45,678 nucleotides of DNA, taken from contig JAGQYM010000038.1 in the NCBI GenBank assembly GCA_020436085.1, positions 1 through 45,678 on the forward strand, in the 5' to 3' direction. This document shows, piece by piece, positions 16,755 to 25,407 of the stretch. This stretch comes from Cyclobacteriaceae bacterium (GTDB lineage: Bacteria > Bacteroidota > Bacteroidia > Cytophagales > Cyclobacteriaceae). The notes below the pieces were generated by a model that was not told the DNA's origin, did not search any database, and worked only from the letters and a program-made list of their open reading frames with translations. Position 1 is the stretch's first letter, and every line of letters starts with the position of its first letter. The translations under genes were made by a program, and so were the position numbers.

Positions 16755-17981
16755 ATGAAGGATCTACTGGAGAAATTTGAAAATAAGAGCCCGGAAATAG
16801 TTTTTGAGTGGAAAGACGCTGAAACTGATGCCGAAGGATGGGTTGTTATCAATTCGCTACGAGGTGGAGCGGCAGGAGGTGGAACAAGGATGCGTTTGGG
16901 CCTGGATAAGCGTGAGGTAGAATCTCTGGCGAAAACCATGGAGGTAAAATTTACGGTCTCGGGTCCTCCAATTGGTGGGGCAAAGTCAGGAATCAACTTT
17001 GATCCGAATGATCCACGAAAAGAGCAAGTGCTTCATCGCTGGTATGCGGCCGTAATGCCTTTGCTTAAATATTACTATGGGACTGGTGGAGACCTCAACG
17101 TTGATGAAATAAATGAGGTGATTCCAATGACTGAAGATGTTGGTATCTGGCATCCGCAGGAGGGCGTATTCACCGGGCACTACAAACCTTCTGAACCCCA
17201 AAAGGTAAATCGCATTGGTCAATTGCGTCAAGGTGTGGTAAAAATTATTGAAGACGAAAAATATACGCCATCGCTCGCACGAAAATATACTGTGGCCGAT
17301 ATGTGCACAGGTTATGGAGTTGCTCAGGCAGTGAAACACTATTATGATTTGTGGCGCGGAGACGTTAAAGGAAAGAGAGCTGTTGTACAGGGTTGGGGAA
17401 ATGTGGGGGCAGCGGCAGGATTCTACCTTGCTCAAATGGGAGTGAAGGTGGTCGGCATTGTAAGCAGGGAAGGAGGCTTGATCAATCAAGCCGGATTTTC
17501 AGTAAATGAAATCTCAGAGCTCGTGCTCAACAGACAAAATAATAAACTGGTTTCTCCCGATCTTTTGCCCTTTGATATTGTGAATCAAAAGGTTTGGGAC
17601 CTAGAATTTGAAATATTCATTCCTGCAGCCGCCAGCCGACTTGTTACTAAAGATCAGGTGGATCGGATGATCGCTTCTAAACTTGAGGTTTTCTCTTGCG
17701 GTGCTAACGTGCCTTTTGCCGATCCTGAGATTTTCTTCGGACCTACCGGCTTGTATGCCGATAAAAAATTCTCCGTTATTCCTGACTTTATCGCGAACTG
17801 CGGAATGGCAAGAGTCTTCGCCTATTTTATGGAGAACGAAGTGAGCATGGATGATGAAGCTATCTTCCAGGACATTTCAAACACAATTAGAAACGCACTT
17901 GAAAAGGCACACAAAGCCAACCCCGACAAAGAAGGCATAGCACAGGCTTCATTCGAAATAGCGCTGAAGCAGTTGGTCTAA
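16755..17981 (+). CDS. Glu/Leu/Phe/Val-type amino acid dehydrogenase
   Basis: Oxidative deaminase of the glutamate dehydrogenase superfamily (408 residues). The dimerisation/catalytic domain contains GGAAGGGTRMRLGLDKREVE, the catalytic-lysine segment SGPPIGGAKSGINFDPND and TGGDLNVDEINEVIP. The Rossmann domain follows: VADMCTGYGVAQAV and KRAVVQGWGNVGAAAGFYLA; then IFIPAAASRLVT and VFSCGANVPFAD. The lysine segment reads GGAKSG where classical glutamate dehydrogenases have GGxKGG, so substrate preference cannot be assigned. It ends 6 bases from the convergent nhaD stop, with no room for a separate terminator. Confidence 0.88.
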   Translation: MKDLLEKFENKSPEIVFEWKDAETDAEGWVVINSLRGGAAGGGTRMRLGLDKREVESLAKTMEVKFTVSGPPIGGAKSGINFDPNDPRKEQVLHRWYAAVMPLLKYYYGTGGDLNVDEINEVIPMTEDVGIWHPQEGVFTGHYKPSEPQKVNRIGQLRQGVVKIIEDEKYTPSLARKYTVADMCTGYGVAQAVKHYYDLWRGDVKGKRAVVQGWGNVGAAAGFYLAQMGVKVVGIVSREGGLINQAGFSVNEISELVLNRQNNKLVSPDLLPFDIVNQKVWDLEFEIFIPAAASRLVTKDQVDRMIASKLEVFSCGANVPFADPEIFFGPTGLYADKKFSVIPDFIANCGMARVFAYFMENEVSMDDEAIFQDISNTIRNALEKAHKANPDKEGIAQASFEIALKQLV

Positions 17982-17987
17982 CTCTTT

Positions 17988-19298
17988 CTAGTGGTGGACT
18001 GCAAAGAACGGATACAGTACCAGATAGGCAGCTGCGCCAGCAAAATATCCCAGCAATGCAAGCAGCGATATCTTTTTCAAGTACCATATGAAATCTATCT
18101 TCTCCATCCCCATCACGGCTACACCAGCTGCTGAGCCAATGATAAGAACACTACCACCCGTACCAGCACAGTAGGCAAGGTACTCCCATATCATGTTGTC
18201 CACCGGGTAAACATCCATACTGTACATACCCATACTGGCAGCAACCAGTGGAACGTTATCGACAATAGAGGAGAGGATACCGATTAGGGTGATGATGATT
18301 CTATTGTCACCAAGTGTTTTATCAAGGTAGGCCGCGAACTCACTGAGCGTTCCCATTGATTGCAGTGAACTAACAGCTAGCAAAATTCCGAGGAAGAATA
18401 GCACACTTGGTACGTCAATCCGAGTAAGAGCTCCAGCTGCAGTATAAGGTCTTTTTTCTGCCTCATCCATATCTGGGTTTATCAATTCAGATACGACCCA
18501 CAATACACCCAGCGCCAGCAACATTCCGAGATAAGGAGGCAAGTGTGTTACAGTTTTGAAAACAGGAACAGAGATCAATCCCCCAACCCCTACAAACAGC
18601 ATGGTCTTTGATCCTCTGATTGGTTCACCAGAACCGTGACCATGCCTAGCGTGAGCACCTTGTGATTCAGTTTCATGATCGCCAAGGTCGCCCTTCATCG
18701 TAAACTGAAGGTAGATCAGAGGAATAACCATACAGATGATACTTGGGATAATCAGTGTGGCAATAATATTTCCGGCAGTAATCTGTCCGCCAATCCACAG
18801 CATGGTTGTAGTCACATCACCGATGGGCGACCACGCGCCACCAGCATTGGCTGCCACCACGATCATACCAGCAAAAAACAGTCGCATGCTCTTTTTAGGT
18901 ACGAGCTTACGAATGAGTGACACCATTACAATTGATGTGGTAAGGTTATCGAGGATGGCAGAGAGAAAGAAAGTAACAGTACAAATCACCCAAAGTAATT
19001 TTCTTGGATTCTTTGTGGTGATCCTATCAGTAACAACTCGGAAACCCTGGTATGCATCTACCAATTCAACGATGGTCATCGCTCCCATCAAGAAGAAAAG
19101 GATGGCAGATATCTCACTCAAGTGCTCGGCTAGTTGTTCACCGATGTGATGAATTTCGTCCGGAGAGGAAACCGCGTAGAGTGTCCAACAAACAACCCCT
19201 GTAAGTAGTGCAGAGGCAGTTTTGTTTATTTTAATAGGATGCTCCAGCGCTATGGCGATGTATCCTATTACAAAGAGAGCAATAATTACGATTTCCAT
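17988..19298 (-). CDS. nhaD: Na+/H+ antiporter NhaD
   Basis: Inner-membrane sodium/proton antiporter of the ion-transporter superfamily, used for pH and salt tolerance. The 436 residues form about 12 hydrophobic segments, starting MEIVIIALFVIGYIAIALEH. NhaD hallmarks include ILFFLMGAMTIVELVDAYQG, FLSAILDNLTTSIVMVSLIR, VVAANAGGAWSPIGDVTTTM and, in the second repeat, GILSSIVDNVPLVAASMGMY; the paired Asn/Asp-rich loops suit cation binding. A His-rich loop (GAHARHGHGSG) sits mid-protein. It follows lysC at a distance and may be a separate unit, with a long inverted repeat between. Confidence 0.93.
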   Translation of the reverse strand: MEIVIIALFVIGYIAIALEHPIKINKTASALLTGVVCWTLYAVSSPDEIHHIGEQLAEHLSEISAILFFLMGAMTIVELVDAYQGFRVVTDRITTKNPRKLLWVICTVTFFLSAILDNLTTSIVMVSLIRKLVPKKSMRLFFAGMIVVAANAGGAWSPIGDVTTTMLWIGGQITAGNIIATLIIPSIICMVIPLIYLQFTMKGDLGDHETESQGAHARHGHGSGEPIRGSKTMLFVGVGGLISVPVFKTVTHLPPYLGMLLALGVLWVVSELINPDMDEAEKRPYTAAGALTRIDVPSVLFFLGILLAVSSLQSMGTLSEFAAYLDKTLGDNRIIITLIGILSSIVDNVPLVAASMGMYSMDVYPVDNMIWEYLAYCAGTGGSVLIIGSAAGVAVMGMEKIDFIWYLKKISLLALLGYFAGAAAYLVLYPFFAVHH

Positions 19299-19330
19299 AT
19301 TCTGATTTAGGTCAGAGGTAAATATATGGG

Positions 19331-19365
19331 AAAATTGATTTTTGGATGATCAAAAAATCAATTTT
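19331..19365. repeat. Perfect 13-bp inverted repeat between lysC and nhaD
   Basis: AAAATTGATTTTT (19331-19343) and its exact reverse complement (19353-19365) flank GGATGATCA. It is AT-rich and lies 33 bases upstream of the nhaD start and 50 bases downstream of the lysC stop. It could be a weak terminator for lysC or an operator for nhaD; there is no clean U-tract. Confidence 0.6.
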
Positions 19366-19415
19366 TGAGCCTTAAAAAATTGCTAACGGTAAGTTTCCCT
19401 TTTGAATCAATAGGG

Positions 19416-20744
19416 CTAGGCGTGCGTGTAATCAAACAAGCCCTCATTCAATAAATTCAGGGCCTTTTCCTTGTGGGTGGTGTCAATTAATAAGGAGATG
19501 TTATTTCTGCTTCCTCCAAAAGACACCATCCTAACAGGGATTGATCCAAGGGAATTAAAAATCAGTTTCAATACGTCTTGTTTTGTGACAAGCTTGTTCC
19601 CTACTATACAAACGATCGTTTGATTTTCATCAACTTCAATGGTGCCCAGTTTTTCAAGCTCCTCGCAGATTTGCTTGATTGAACTCATATCATCGATAGT
19701 CACTGATACGGCAACTTCGGAAGTTGAAATCATATCGATCGAGGTGTGATGGTTTTCAAACACTTCAAAAATTCGCCTGAGAAAACCATATGCCAAAAGC
19801 ATACGTGAGGACTTTATCTTGATGGCAGTGATGTTGTCTTTAGCAGCGATCGCCTTGATCTCTCCAGACTCACTCGTGTCACTAATGATCGTGCCATGCG
19901 CGTTCTCATCCATTGTGTTCTTCAGACGTACAGGTACTTTGTACTTTTGTGCTGGTACAATGGTGGAAGGGTGAAGAATCTTTGCGCCAAAGTAGGCGAG
20001 TTCCGATGCTTCATCGAAAGTAAGCTCTGAAATCGGAAAAGTCTTCTTTACAATTCTTGGATCATTGTTGTGCATTCCGTCAATGTCGGTCCAAATCTGG
20101 ATCTCATCAGCTCTAACCGCAGCACCAATTAGTGATGCCGTATAATCACTGCCACCTCGCCTCAGGTTATCGATTTCATTTTTGTGATTTCTGCAGATAT
20201 AACCTTGCGTAATCAGTATCTCATATTTCTCAAGAGATTGAACAAGCGGCCGAAGTCGTTCGCCAATCTTTTCAAGTTCGGGCTCACCGTCCGCATCAAT
20301 CGACATAAAATGCAAAGCGGGAAGCATGGTGGACTTGACGTTACGTTCGTTCAGGTGTGTAAAAAAAAGTTCTGTAGAGATAAGCTCTCCTTGTGCGAGC
20401 AGCTCACGCTTGGTCCTATCGTTAAATTTTCCGGCCGCAAGCAGTCGAATGAGGCTAAAGTGGCGGCTCACAATTTCTTCTCCTACAGTTCGATAAGATT
20501 CGCTGGAGAACAAAGCCTTAATAAAGGTATGATAATAGGCTTCTAGCTGCTCAATTTTGGCTGCTGCCCCATCGGCATCGCCACCAGCAAGGGCATCGCC
20601 AATTTCTACCAGCGTGTTCGTAGTGCCTGAAAGAGCTGATAACACCACTACCTTTCGCCCAGGTGTACCGATGACCAAATCGGCCACTTTCTTCATGCGC
20701 TCGGGTTTACCTACAGACGTTCCTCCAAATTTTAGTATTAACAT
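19416..20744 (-). CDS. lysC: Aspartate kinase
   Basis: First enzyme of the lysine/threonine/methionine pathway: ATP-dependent phosphorylation of aspartate. It is monofunctional (442 residues) with no homoserine dehydrogenase domain. Motifs: MLILKFGGTSVGKPERMKKV (ATP/phosphate site), LRRGGSDYTASLIGAAV, IWTDIDGMHNNDPRIV and the AYFGAKILHPSTIVPA substrate segment, then paired ACT domains around AIKIKSSRMLLAYGFLRRIF and ISTSEVAVSVTID and around TIVCIVGNKLVTKQD, expected to give feedback control. A -7 promoter element is at 20772-20779. No other gene of this pathway is adjacent. Confidence 0.94.
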   Translation of the reverse strand: MLILKFGGTSVGKPERMKKVADLVIGTPGRKVVVLSALSGTTNTLVEIGDALAGGDADGAAAKIEQLEAYYHTFIKALFSSESYRTVGEEIVSRHFSLIRLLAAGKFNDRTKRELLAQGELISTELFFTHLNERNVKSTMLPALHFMSIDADGEPELEKIGERLRPLVQSLEKYEILITQGYICRNHKNEIDNLRRGGSDYTASLIGAAVRADEIQIWTDIDGMHNNDPRIVKKTFPISELTFDEASELAYFGAKILHPSTIVPAQKYKVPVRLKNTMDENAHGTIISDTSESGEIKAIAAKDNITAIKIKSSRMLLAYGFLRRIFEVFENHHTSIDMISTSEVAVSVTIDDMSSIKQICEELEKLGTIEVDENQTIVCIVGNKLVTKQDVLKLIFNSLGSIPVRMVSFGGSRNNISLLIDTTHKEKALNLLNEGLFDYTHA

Positions 20745-20771
20745 CGGTTAACGCGGTGTTTGATTTTGTGG

Positions 20772-20779
20772 CAAATGTA
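20772..20779 (-). promoter_or_regulatory. Possible -7 element for lysC
   Basis: TACATTTG on the minus strand fits TAnnTTTG and lies 27 bases before the lysC ATG. No TTTG is found at the expected -33 distance. Confidence 0.35.
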
Positions 20780-20833
20780 GCGAACACACAAACCGATCTC
20801 TTGCCAGTTCGTTATTAATTTTTGCAACTGGTA

Positions 20834-20863
20834 TTTGAAGGCAGCACTTTTTTTATAACTTTA
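20834..20863 (+). promoter_or_regulatory. Possible promoter of the 79-residue gene
   Basis: TTTG (20834-20837), 18 bases, then TAACTTTA (20856-20863), one mismatch to TAnnTTTG, 44 bases before the ATG at 20908. Confidence 0.35.
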
Positions 20864-20907
20864 ATGCCTGAAAATCTATTTCCATCGATTGCGATCACCC
20901 CTCACCA

Positions 20908-21147
20908 ATGCAATTCAAGTATAAGATCAATCACCTTCTTAGCCTGTTGCCTGCCGGAGTGTACCCCGAATCCGTCATAGCTCAATTGGAATTTACCTAT
21001 CAGGTTCCCTCCAAAATATTCTTTAGCGATCGGTACATCCTTATTGATCAAGAGGAAGAGATCCCCTTTGATAGGCTTTCAATTTATGCGCAGATTTTTG
21101 GGGTAGGCGTTGATGATTTGATGACGAGAAAACCAGCGCTAACCTAA
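20908..21147 (+). CDS. Small protein of unknown function, half-HTH-like
   Basis: A 79-residue protein without signal peptide or membrane helix; I do not recognise the family. The second half, FDRLSIYAQIFGVGVDDLMT, resembles the last two helices of Xre/Cro-type helix-turn-helix domains (pattern LakalgvsldeLl). The first half (SLLPAGVYPESVIAQLEFTY, then QVPSKIFFSDRYI) does not show the rest of the fold clearly. It stands alone, has a promoter-like site in front, and stops 3 bases from the convergent DUF4382 gene. Coding is supported by a clean ATG, the promoter position and a normal composition, but it remains hypothetical; DNA binding is inferred from the short match only. Confidence 0.6.
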   Translation: MQFKYKINHLLSLLPAGVYPESVIAQLEFTYQVPSKIFFSDRYILIDQEEEIPFDRLSIYAQIFGVGVDDLMTRKPALT

Positions 21148-21150
21148 GTT

Positions 21151-22041
21151 TTAGACAGGTCCTAGTTGGTTCAGATCAACGATAACATCGACTGTTTCAC
21201 CCTTGTTTACCTCTACTTCTGATTCTCTTCCCAGCACTTCTAGTACTTCTCCCAATTCGTTGTATTTAACGAAGATGAGGTCATAGACTCCAGCTTCAAG
21301 GAATCCTAAAGTAGTTTTTTCAGATTTAATGGCATTGGATGTGACGGTGTTGCGAAATGTAATCCCATCCTGACTAACCGTTTCAGTCTGATTAAAGCTT
21401 CCCTTTTTGTAAGCATGAACAGCGACCTGTGCGGGTGGTGTTTTCTTTGTTGTTGAAATGCGAATGTGTCCTGCGTTATTGGTATCAACAATTCGAATTA
21501 CAGGCGAAAGTATGAACTCTCCATTTTCATTTTTTCGGATCGACTTGCGTGCGTCAAAGTCCAATGTAAGGTTAGTAATGCCCCTTGAGGATATACCTAA
21601 CTTATAGTCGAGTATAATTTCATGTGCTGTTCCCTCTGGCATATAAAGAGGGGTTGAAGAACCGTCACTGAATACAATATTTGATTGTGGATTAACAATA
21701 AGACTGCTATTTCGACTTGCCATGTTTAGTTTGATGCCAATCGAGGAGTACTCCCCCGGGTTACTGAATTGATCAATCAATAAAACCGATCTATCACCAA
21801 TATAATCGAGAAGATTGACGCCAATAGGCTGCTCAAAGTTCCTGAACGACTTCCAGGTGCCGTCCTGCATTCCTTCAATGTTGGTTATGACGATGTTAAC
21901 ATCACGTACGTTTTTAGCGTCCACAGGTGAGTCTGTAATGGCAATTTTAAGAGTGCCTTTCAAGCCCTCTGCATCACAGCCCGCTAGTAAACCAACAACT
22001 ACAAAAAATATCCACTTGCGCATATTTTTTAGCCTTTTCAT
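21151..22041 (-). CDS. DUF4382 domain lipoprotein
   Basis: Predicted lipoprotein of 296 residues; the ATG at 22041 precedes a lipobox VVVGLLAGC, and an ATG at 22023 is also possible. The DUF4382 domain follows the lipidation site at once: LKIAITDSPVDAKNVRDVNI, a W-containing strand MQDGTWKSFRNFEQ, then GVNLLDYIGDRSVLLIDQFS and GEYSSIGIKL. The C-terminal half (residues about 190-296, with KTPPAQVAVHAYKK and GFLEAGVYDLIFVKY) looks like a further Ig-like or carboxypeptidase-regulatory beta domain. Function unknown; probably a periplasmic or surface lipoprotein. It is a single-gene unit, with the dnaK terminator upstream. Confidence 0.82.
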   Translation of the reverse strand: MKRLKNMRKWIFFVVVGLLAGCDAEGLKGTLKIAITDSPVDAKNVRDVNIVITNIEGMQDGTWKSFRNFEQPIGVNLLDYIGDRSVLLIDQFSNPGEYSSIGIKLNMASRNSSLIVNPQSNIVFSDGSSTPLYMPEGTAHEIILDYKLGISSRGITNLTLDFDARKSIRKNENGEFILSPVIRIVDTNNAGHIRISTTKKTPPAQVAVHAYKKGSFNQTETVSQDGITFRNTVTSNAIKSEKTTLGFLEAGVYDLIFVKYNELGEVLEVLGRESEVEVNKGETVDVIVDLNQLGPV

Positions 22042-22125
22042 CAATTATCTATAGATCAATAACTGTGAAAGTAACCCGTAGTTTGGATGTAGTCGACAAA
22101 CGGAAGAATACAGCTATAAAACGAC

Positions 22126-22149
22126 AAAACCCCCGATTTCGGGGGTTTT
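22126..22149 (-). terminator. Intrinsic terminator of dnaK
   Basis: A 10-bp stem (AAAACCCCCG at 22126-22135, CGGGGGTTTT at 22140-22149) with a 4-base loop, 27 bases past the dnaK stop. On the minus strand it reads through GC-rich pairs into TTTTGTCG. Confidence 0.8.
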
Positions 22150-22176
22150 GACACGTTCATTTTACCGAGTCAGATG

Positions 22177-24105
22177 TTACTTCTTGTCTTTGTCGTTTAC
22201 CTCTTCATATTCAACATCTGACACGTTTTCTGAAGATCCGCCAGCTTGAGGTCCAGCTCCGGCTCCCGCGTCAGCCCCGGGCTGAGCCCCACCAGCCGCA
22301 CCTGCAGCATACATCTCTTGAGAGGCTGCTTGCCATGCGTTGTTCATGGCCGACATGGCGCTATCTATTGCCGCGATGTCTTGCGACTTGTGTGCTTCTT
22401 TCAGTTTCTCTAGTGCATTGTTGATGGCACTCTTATTTCCGTCAGAAAGCTTATCGCCAAATTCCTTCAACTGCTTCTCAGTTTGAAATATCAGTGAATC
22501 TGCCTGGTTGATCTTTTCAATGCGCTCTTTTTCTTTCTTGTCATTATCGGCATTGGCTTGTGCCTCATCTTTCATCTTCTTGATTTCCTCTTCAGTCAAT
22601 CCAGATGAAGCCTCAATTCTGATCTTCTGTTCTTTACCAGTTCCTTTGTCTTTTGCAGATACATGGAGAATACCATTCGCATCGATATCAAAAGTCACTT
22701 CGATTTGTGGTACACCACGTGGTGCAGGTGGTATTCCATCGAGGTGGAATCTTCCGATGGTTCGGTTATCTTTCGCCATCGGGCGTTCACCCTGTAGCAC
22801 ATGTATTTCTACTGAAGGCTGGCTATCAGCGGCAGTCGAGAATGTTTCAGACTTTTTAGATGGAATAGTTGTATTGGATTCAATCAACTTCGTCATCACA
22901 CCACCTAAAGTTTCAATTCCCAAAGAAAGAGGAGTTACATCAAGCAGGAGAACGTCTTTCACTTCACCAGTCAACACACCACCTTGAATAGCGGCTCCAA
23001 TAGCAACCACTTCATCAGGGTTAACACCTTTGGAAGGTTTCTTTCCAAAGAATTTTTCTACCTCTTCCTGAATACGAGGGATACGTGTTGATCCACCCAC
23101 AAGGATTACTTCATCAATTTCAGAGGTACTCATGCCTGCATCTTCCATTGCTTTCTTGCAAGGCTCAAGTGTTCTGCGTACCAGATCGTCAACTAGTTGC
23201 TCAAACTTTGCTCTTGTTAATTTTTTCACAAGGTGCTTAGGCACGCCATCTACTGATGTGATGTAAGGCAAGTTGATTTCGCTTTCCTGAGAGCTTGACA
23301 ATTCGATCTTCGCTTTTTCGGCAGCTTCCTTCAAGCGCTGAAGCGCCATAGGATCTTTGCGGAGGTCAATGTTCTCATCTGACTTAAACTCATCAGCAAG
23401 CCAGTTCATGATTTTTTGGTCGAAGTCATCGCCACCCAGGTGAACATCACCATTGGTTGACTTTACTTCAAACACGCCATCTCCCAATTCAAGGATTGAG
23501 ATATCGAATGTACCACCACCAAGGTCGTACACCGCAATCTTCATATCCCTGTTTTTCTTGTCCATACCGTAAGCCAATGCGGCTGCGGTAGGTTCGTTGA
23601 TGATGCGTTTCACATCCAGTCCTGCGATCTGACCAGCTTCTTTAGTTGCCTGGCGTTCTGCATCGTTGAAATATGCGGGCACAGTAACTACGGCTTCGGT
23701 CACCGTTGTTCCAAGATAGTCTTCTGCCGTGCTCTTCATTTTTTGAAGGATCATCGCAGATATCTCTTGAGGTGTATACAGACGATCGCCTATTCTTACT
23801 CTTACGGTGTCGTTGTTTCCTTTTTCTACACCATATGATACCATTTTTTTCTCACCAGACACCTCATCAAATTTTTTACCCATGAAGCGTTTGATAGAGA
23901 TCACCGTATTATGAGGATTGGTGATAGCTTGCCTTTTGGCAGGATCACCTACTTTTCTTTCTCCTTTTCCATTATCCAAAAATCCCACGATGGACGGGGT
24001 CGTTCTGCGGCCCTCGCTATTAGCGATTACCACAGGCTCGTTGCCTTCCATTACGGCTACGCAGGAGTTGGTTGTTCCTAAGTCTATTCCAATAATTTTT
24101 CCCAT
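22177..24105 (-). CDS. dnaK: Molecular chaperone DnaK (Hsp70)
   Basis: ATP-driven chaperone that works with DnaJ and GrpE. The 642 residues include [17 protein letters not shown] (phosphate 1), [32 protein letters not shown] (phosphate 2) and [14 protein letters not shown], the linker [15 protein letters not shown], a substrate-binding domain and a helical lid with an Ala/Gly-rich tail ending EEVNDKDKK. It stands apart from grpE-dnaJ, which are about 15 kb away. No CIRCE element is visible in the 221-base gap upstream, and I found no consensus -7 box there, so heat regulation is not evident. Confidence 0.97.
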   Translation of the reverse strand: MGKIIGIDLGTTNSCVAVMEGNEPVVIANSEGRRTTPSIVGFLDNGKGERKVGDPAKRQAITNPHNTVISIKRFMGKKFDEVSGEKKMVSYGVEKGNNDTVRVRIGDRLYTPQEISAMILQKMKSTAEDYLGTTVTEAVVTVPAYFNDAERQATKEAGQIAGLDVKRIINEPTAAALAYGMDKKNRDMKIAVYDLGGGTFDISILELGDGVFEVKSTNGDVHLGGDDFDQKIMNWLADEFKSDENIDLRKDPMALQRLKEAAEKAKIELSSSQESEINLPYITSVDGVPKHLVKKLTRAKFEQLVDDLVRRTLEPCKKAMEDAGMSTSEIDEVILVGGSTRIPRIQEEVEKFFGKKPSKGVNPDEVVAIGAAIQGGVLTGEVKDVLLLDVTPLSLGIETLGGVMTKLIESNTTIPSKKSETFSTAADSQPSVEIHVLQGERPMAKDNRTIGRFHLDGIPPAPRGVPQIEVTFDIDANGILHVSAKDKGTGKEQKIRIEASSGLTEEEIKKMKDEAQANADNDKKEKERIEKINQADSLIFQTEKQLKEFGDKLSDGNKSAINNALEKLKEAHKSQDIAAIDSAMSAMNNAWQAASQEMYAAGAAGGAQPGADAGAGAGPQAGGSSENVSDVEYEEVNDKDKK

Positions 24106-24314
24106 GATATGTTCAGTTTTTATAATTCACACTCTTCAGCGAATTGCAACTGATCAATGGTTGTGCCAAGGGGTGTATTTGAGCAAAAGGTGACACAATG
24201 GCAGAAATCCTTTAAATCAGAGCTTTTGGAGCCGGAATTTGGGTCAGAATCATTGCCAATAATTGGTGCAAAGGCTTCGTTTTGAGGTTCAGGAGTCGAC
24301 CTCTAAAGTTTATC

Positions 24315-24322
24315 TACATTTG
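24315..24322 (+). promoter_or_regulatory. Possible -7 element for the MreB-like gene
   Basis: TACATTTG fits TAnnTTTG and ends 4 bases before the ATG at 24327, which would make the transcript nearly or fully leaderless. The nearest upstream TTTG is 30 bases away, too far. Confidence 0.3.
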
Positions 24323-24326
24323 AAAT

Positions 24327-25343
24327 ATGATCCCATTTTTTAAGAACCAAAGCCTGGCCATTGATCTCGGTAACAATACTACCCGAATGACCGATGCAGA
24401 CAATATCTTATACTCCCAGTCTTCGTGTATTGTTTTCGATTCAAAGAAATCTGTAAAGGCAATTGGGGATGAGGCATACAAGATGTTCGAAAAGTCTCAC
24501 CGTGGGTTCCAGCCGGTAAAACCGCTGAAAGGAGGAGTCATTGCGGATTATGATTCTGCTACAGCTATGATCCAAAAGATGGTTAGTGTCGTTCGGGCAA
24601 ATAAGTCAAGGTTTTCGGGTTTCGGCCAAATAGTTTCAGGTATTCCCTACTCAACTACCGAAGTTGAAAGACGCGCTCTTCGCGATGCACTGGACTTACT
24701 TGGCCCGAGAAAAAGATATCTTTTGTTTGAACCGATTGCAGCGGCATTGGGGATGGGAATTAATATTGAGCAACCCGAGGGGAAAATGATTATAGACATC
24801 GGAGGTGGCATTACAGAAATTGTGATTTTGTCATTGTCTGGAATTGTTGCATTTCAGTCGACAAAAGCTGCAGGTGACGCATTCGATACGCTGATTCAGG
24901 ATTATTTCAGGAGGCAGCGAGGGATTATAATCGGAAGCCAAACAGCAGAAAGAATAAAACTAAAAGTAGGCTCGGTGCTTTATGACCTAAATCCAGAACC
25001 ATCTCCGGAGGTGGTCAGTGGAAAAGACATCAAGACGGGCATACCAGTGAGTTACACTATTGGACATCGGGAGATTGCCGGAGTTCTTTCCAGAGCCTTT
25101 GAATCAATTGAGCGTTGCGCACAGAACGTGCTGGAAACATGCCCACCGGAGTTAGCAGCGGATATCTACAAGAACGGTATATATGTGACAGGAGGAGGAG
25201 CACTCATACAGGGTGTAAAAGCCAGGCTTGAATCAAGCTTGCAAGTGCCAATCTATATTGACCCAACTCCCCTGGAATCTGTCAGCAGAGGTGCTAGTTT
25301 GACACTGAAAAATCCGCAGCGCTATCGCTCGGTGCTTGTATAG
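24327..25343 (+). CDS. MreB-like bacterial actin homologue
   Basis: A 338-residue actin-fold protein of the MreB/Mbl family: LAIDLGNNTTRMTDADNILY (phosphate 1), FEPIAAALGMGINIEQPEGK and MIIDIGGGITEIVILSLSG (phosphate 2), TERIKLKVG-like segment AERIKLKVGSVLYDL, and ADIYKNGIYVTGGGALIQGV (adenosine site). MreB polymerises at the inner membrane to direct cell-wall elongation. Here mreC, mreD, rodA and pbp2 are absent from both sides, so this may be a second copy with another role; the N-terminal PFFKNQSLA has only a weakly amphipathic start. It is divergent from dnaK. Confidence 0.85.
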   Translation: MIPFFKNQSLAIDLGNNTTRMTDADNILYSQSSCIVFDSKKSVKAIGDEAYKMFEKSHRGFQPVKPLKGGVIADYDSATAMIQKMVSVVRANKSRFSGFGQIVSGIPYSTTEVERRALRDALDLLGPRKRYLLFEPIAAALGMGINIEQPEGKMIIDIGGGITEIVILSLSGIVAFQSTKAAGDAFDTLIQDYFRRQRGIIIGSQTAERIKLKVGSVLYDLNPEPSPEVVSGKDIKTGIPVSYTIGHREIAGVLSRAFESIERCAQNVLETCPPELAADIYKNGIYVTGGGALIQGVKARLESSLQVPIYIDPTPLESVSRGASLTLKNPQRYRSVLV

Positions 25344-25369
25344 CTTCACGCGCACTTTACAAATTTTCT

Positions 25370-25377
25370 TACTTTTG
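25370..25377 (+). promoter_or_regulatory. Possible -7 element for prfC
   Basis: TACTTTTG matches TAnnTTTG, 30 bases before the prfC ATG; the -33 position shows no good TTTG. Confidence 0.35.
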
Positions 25378-25407
25378 CGCTTGCTTTAAAAAGCTGACTT
25401 TCAGTCT

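Noticed and set aside
24106-24326. CIRCE or heat-shock operator upstream of dnaK
   Set aside because: No TTAGCACTC-N9-GAGTGCTAA-like repeat is present; only a short imperfect palindrome near 24253-24271.
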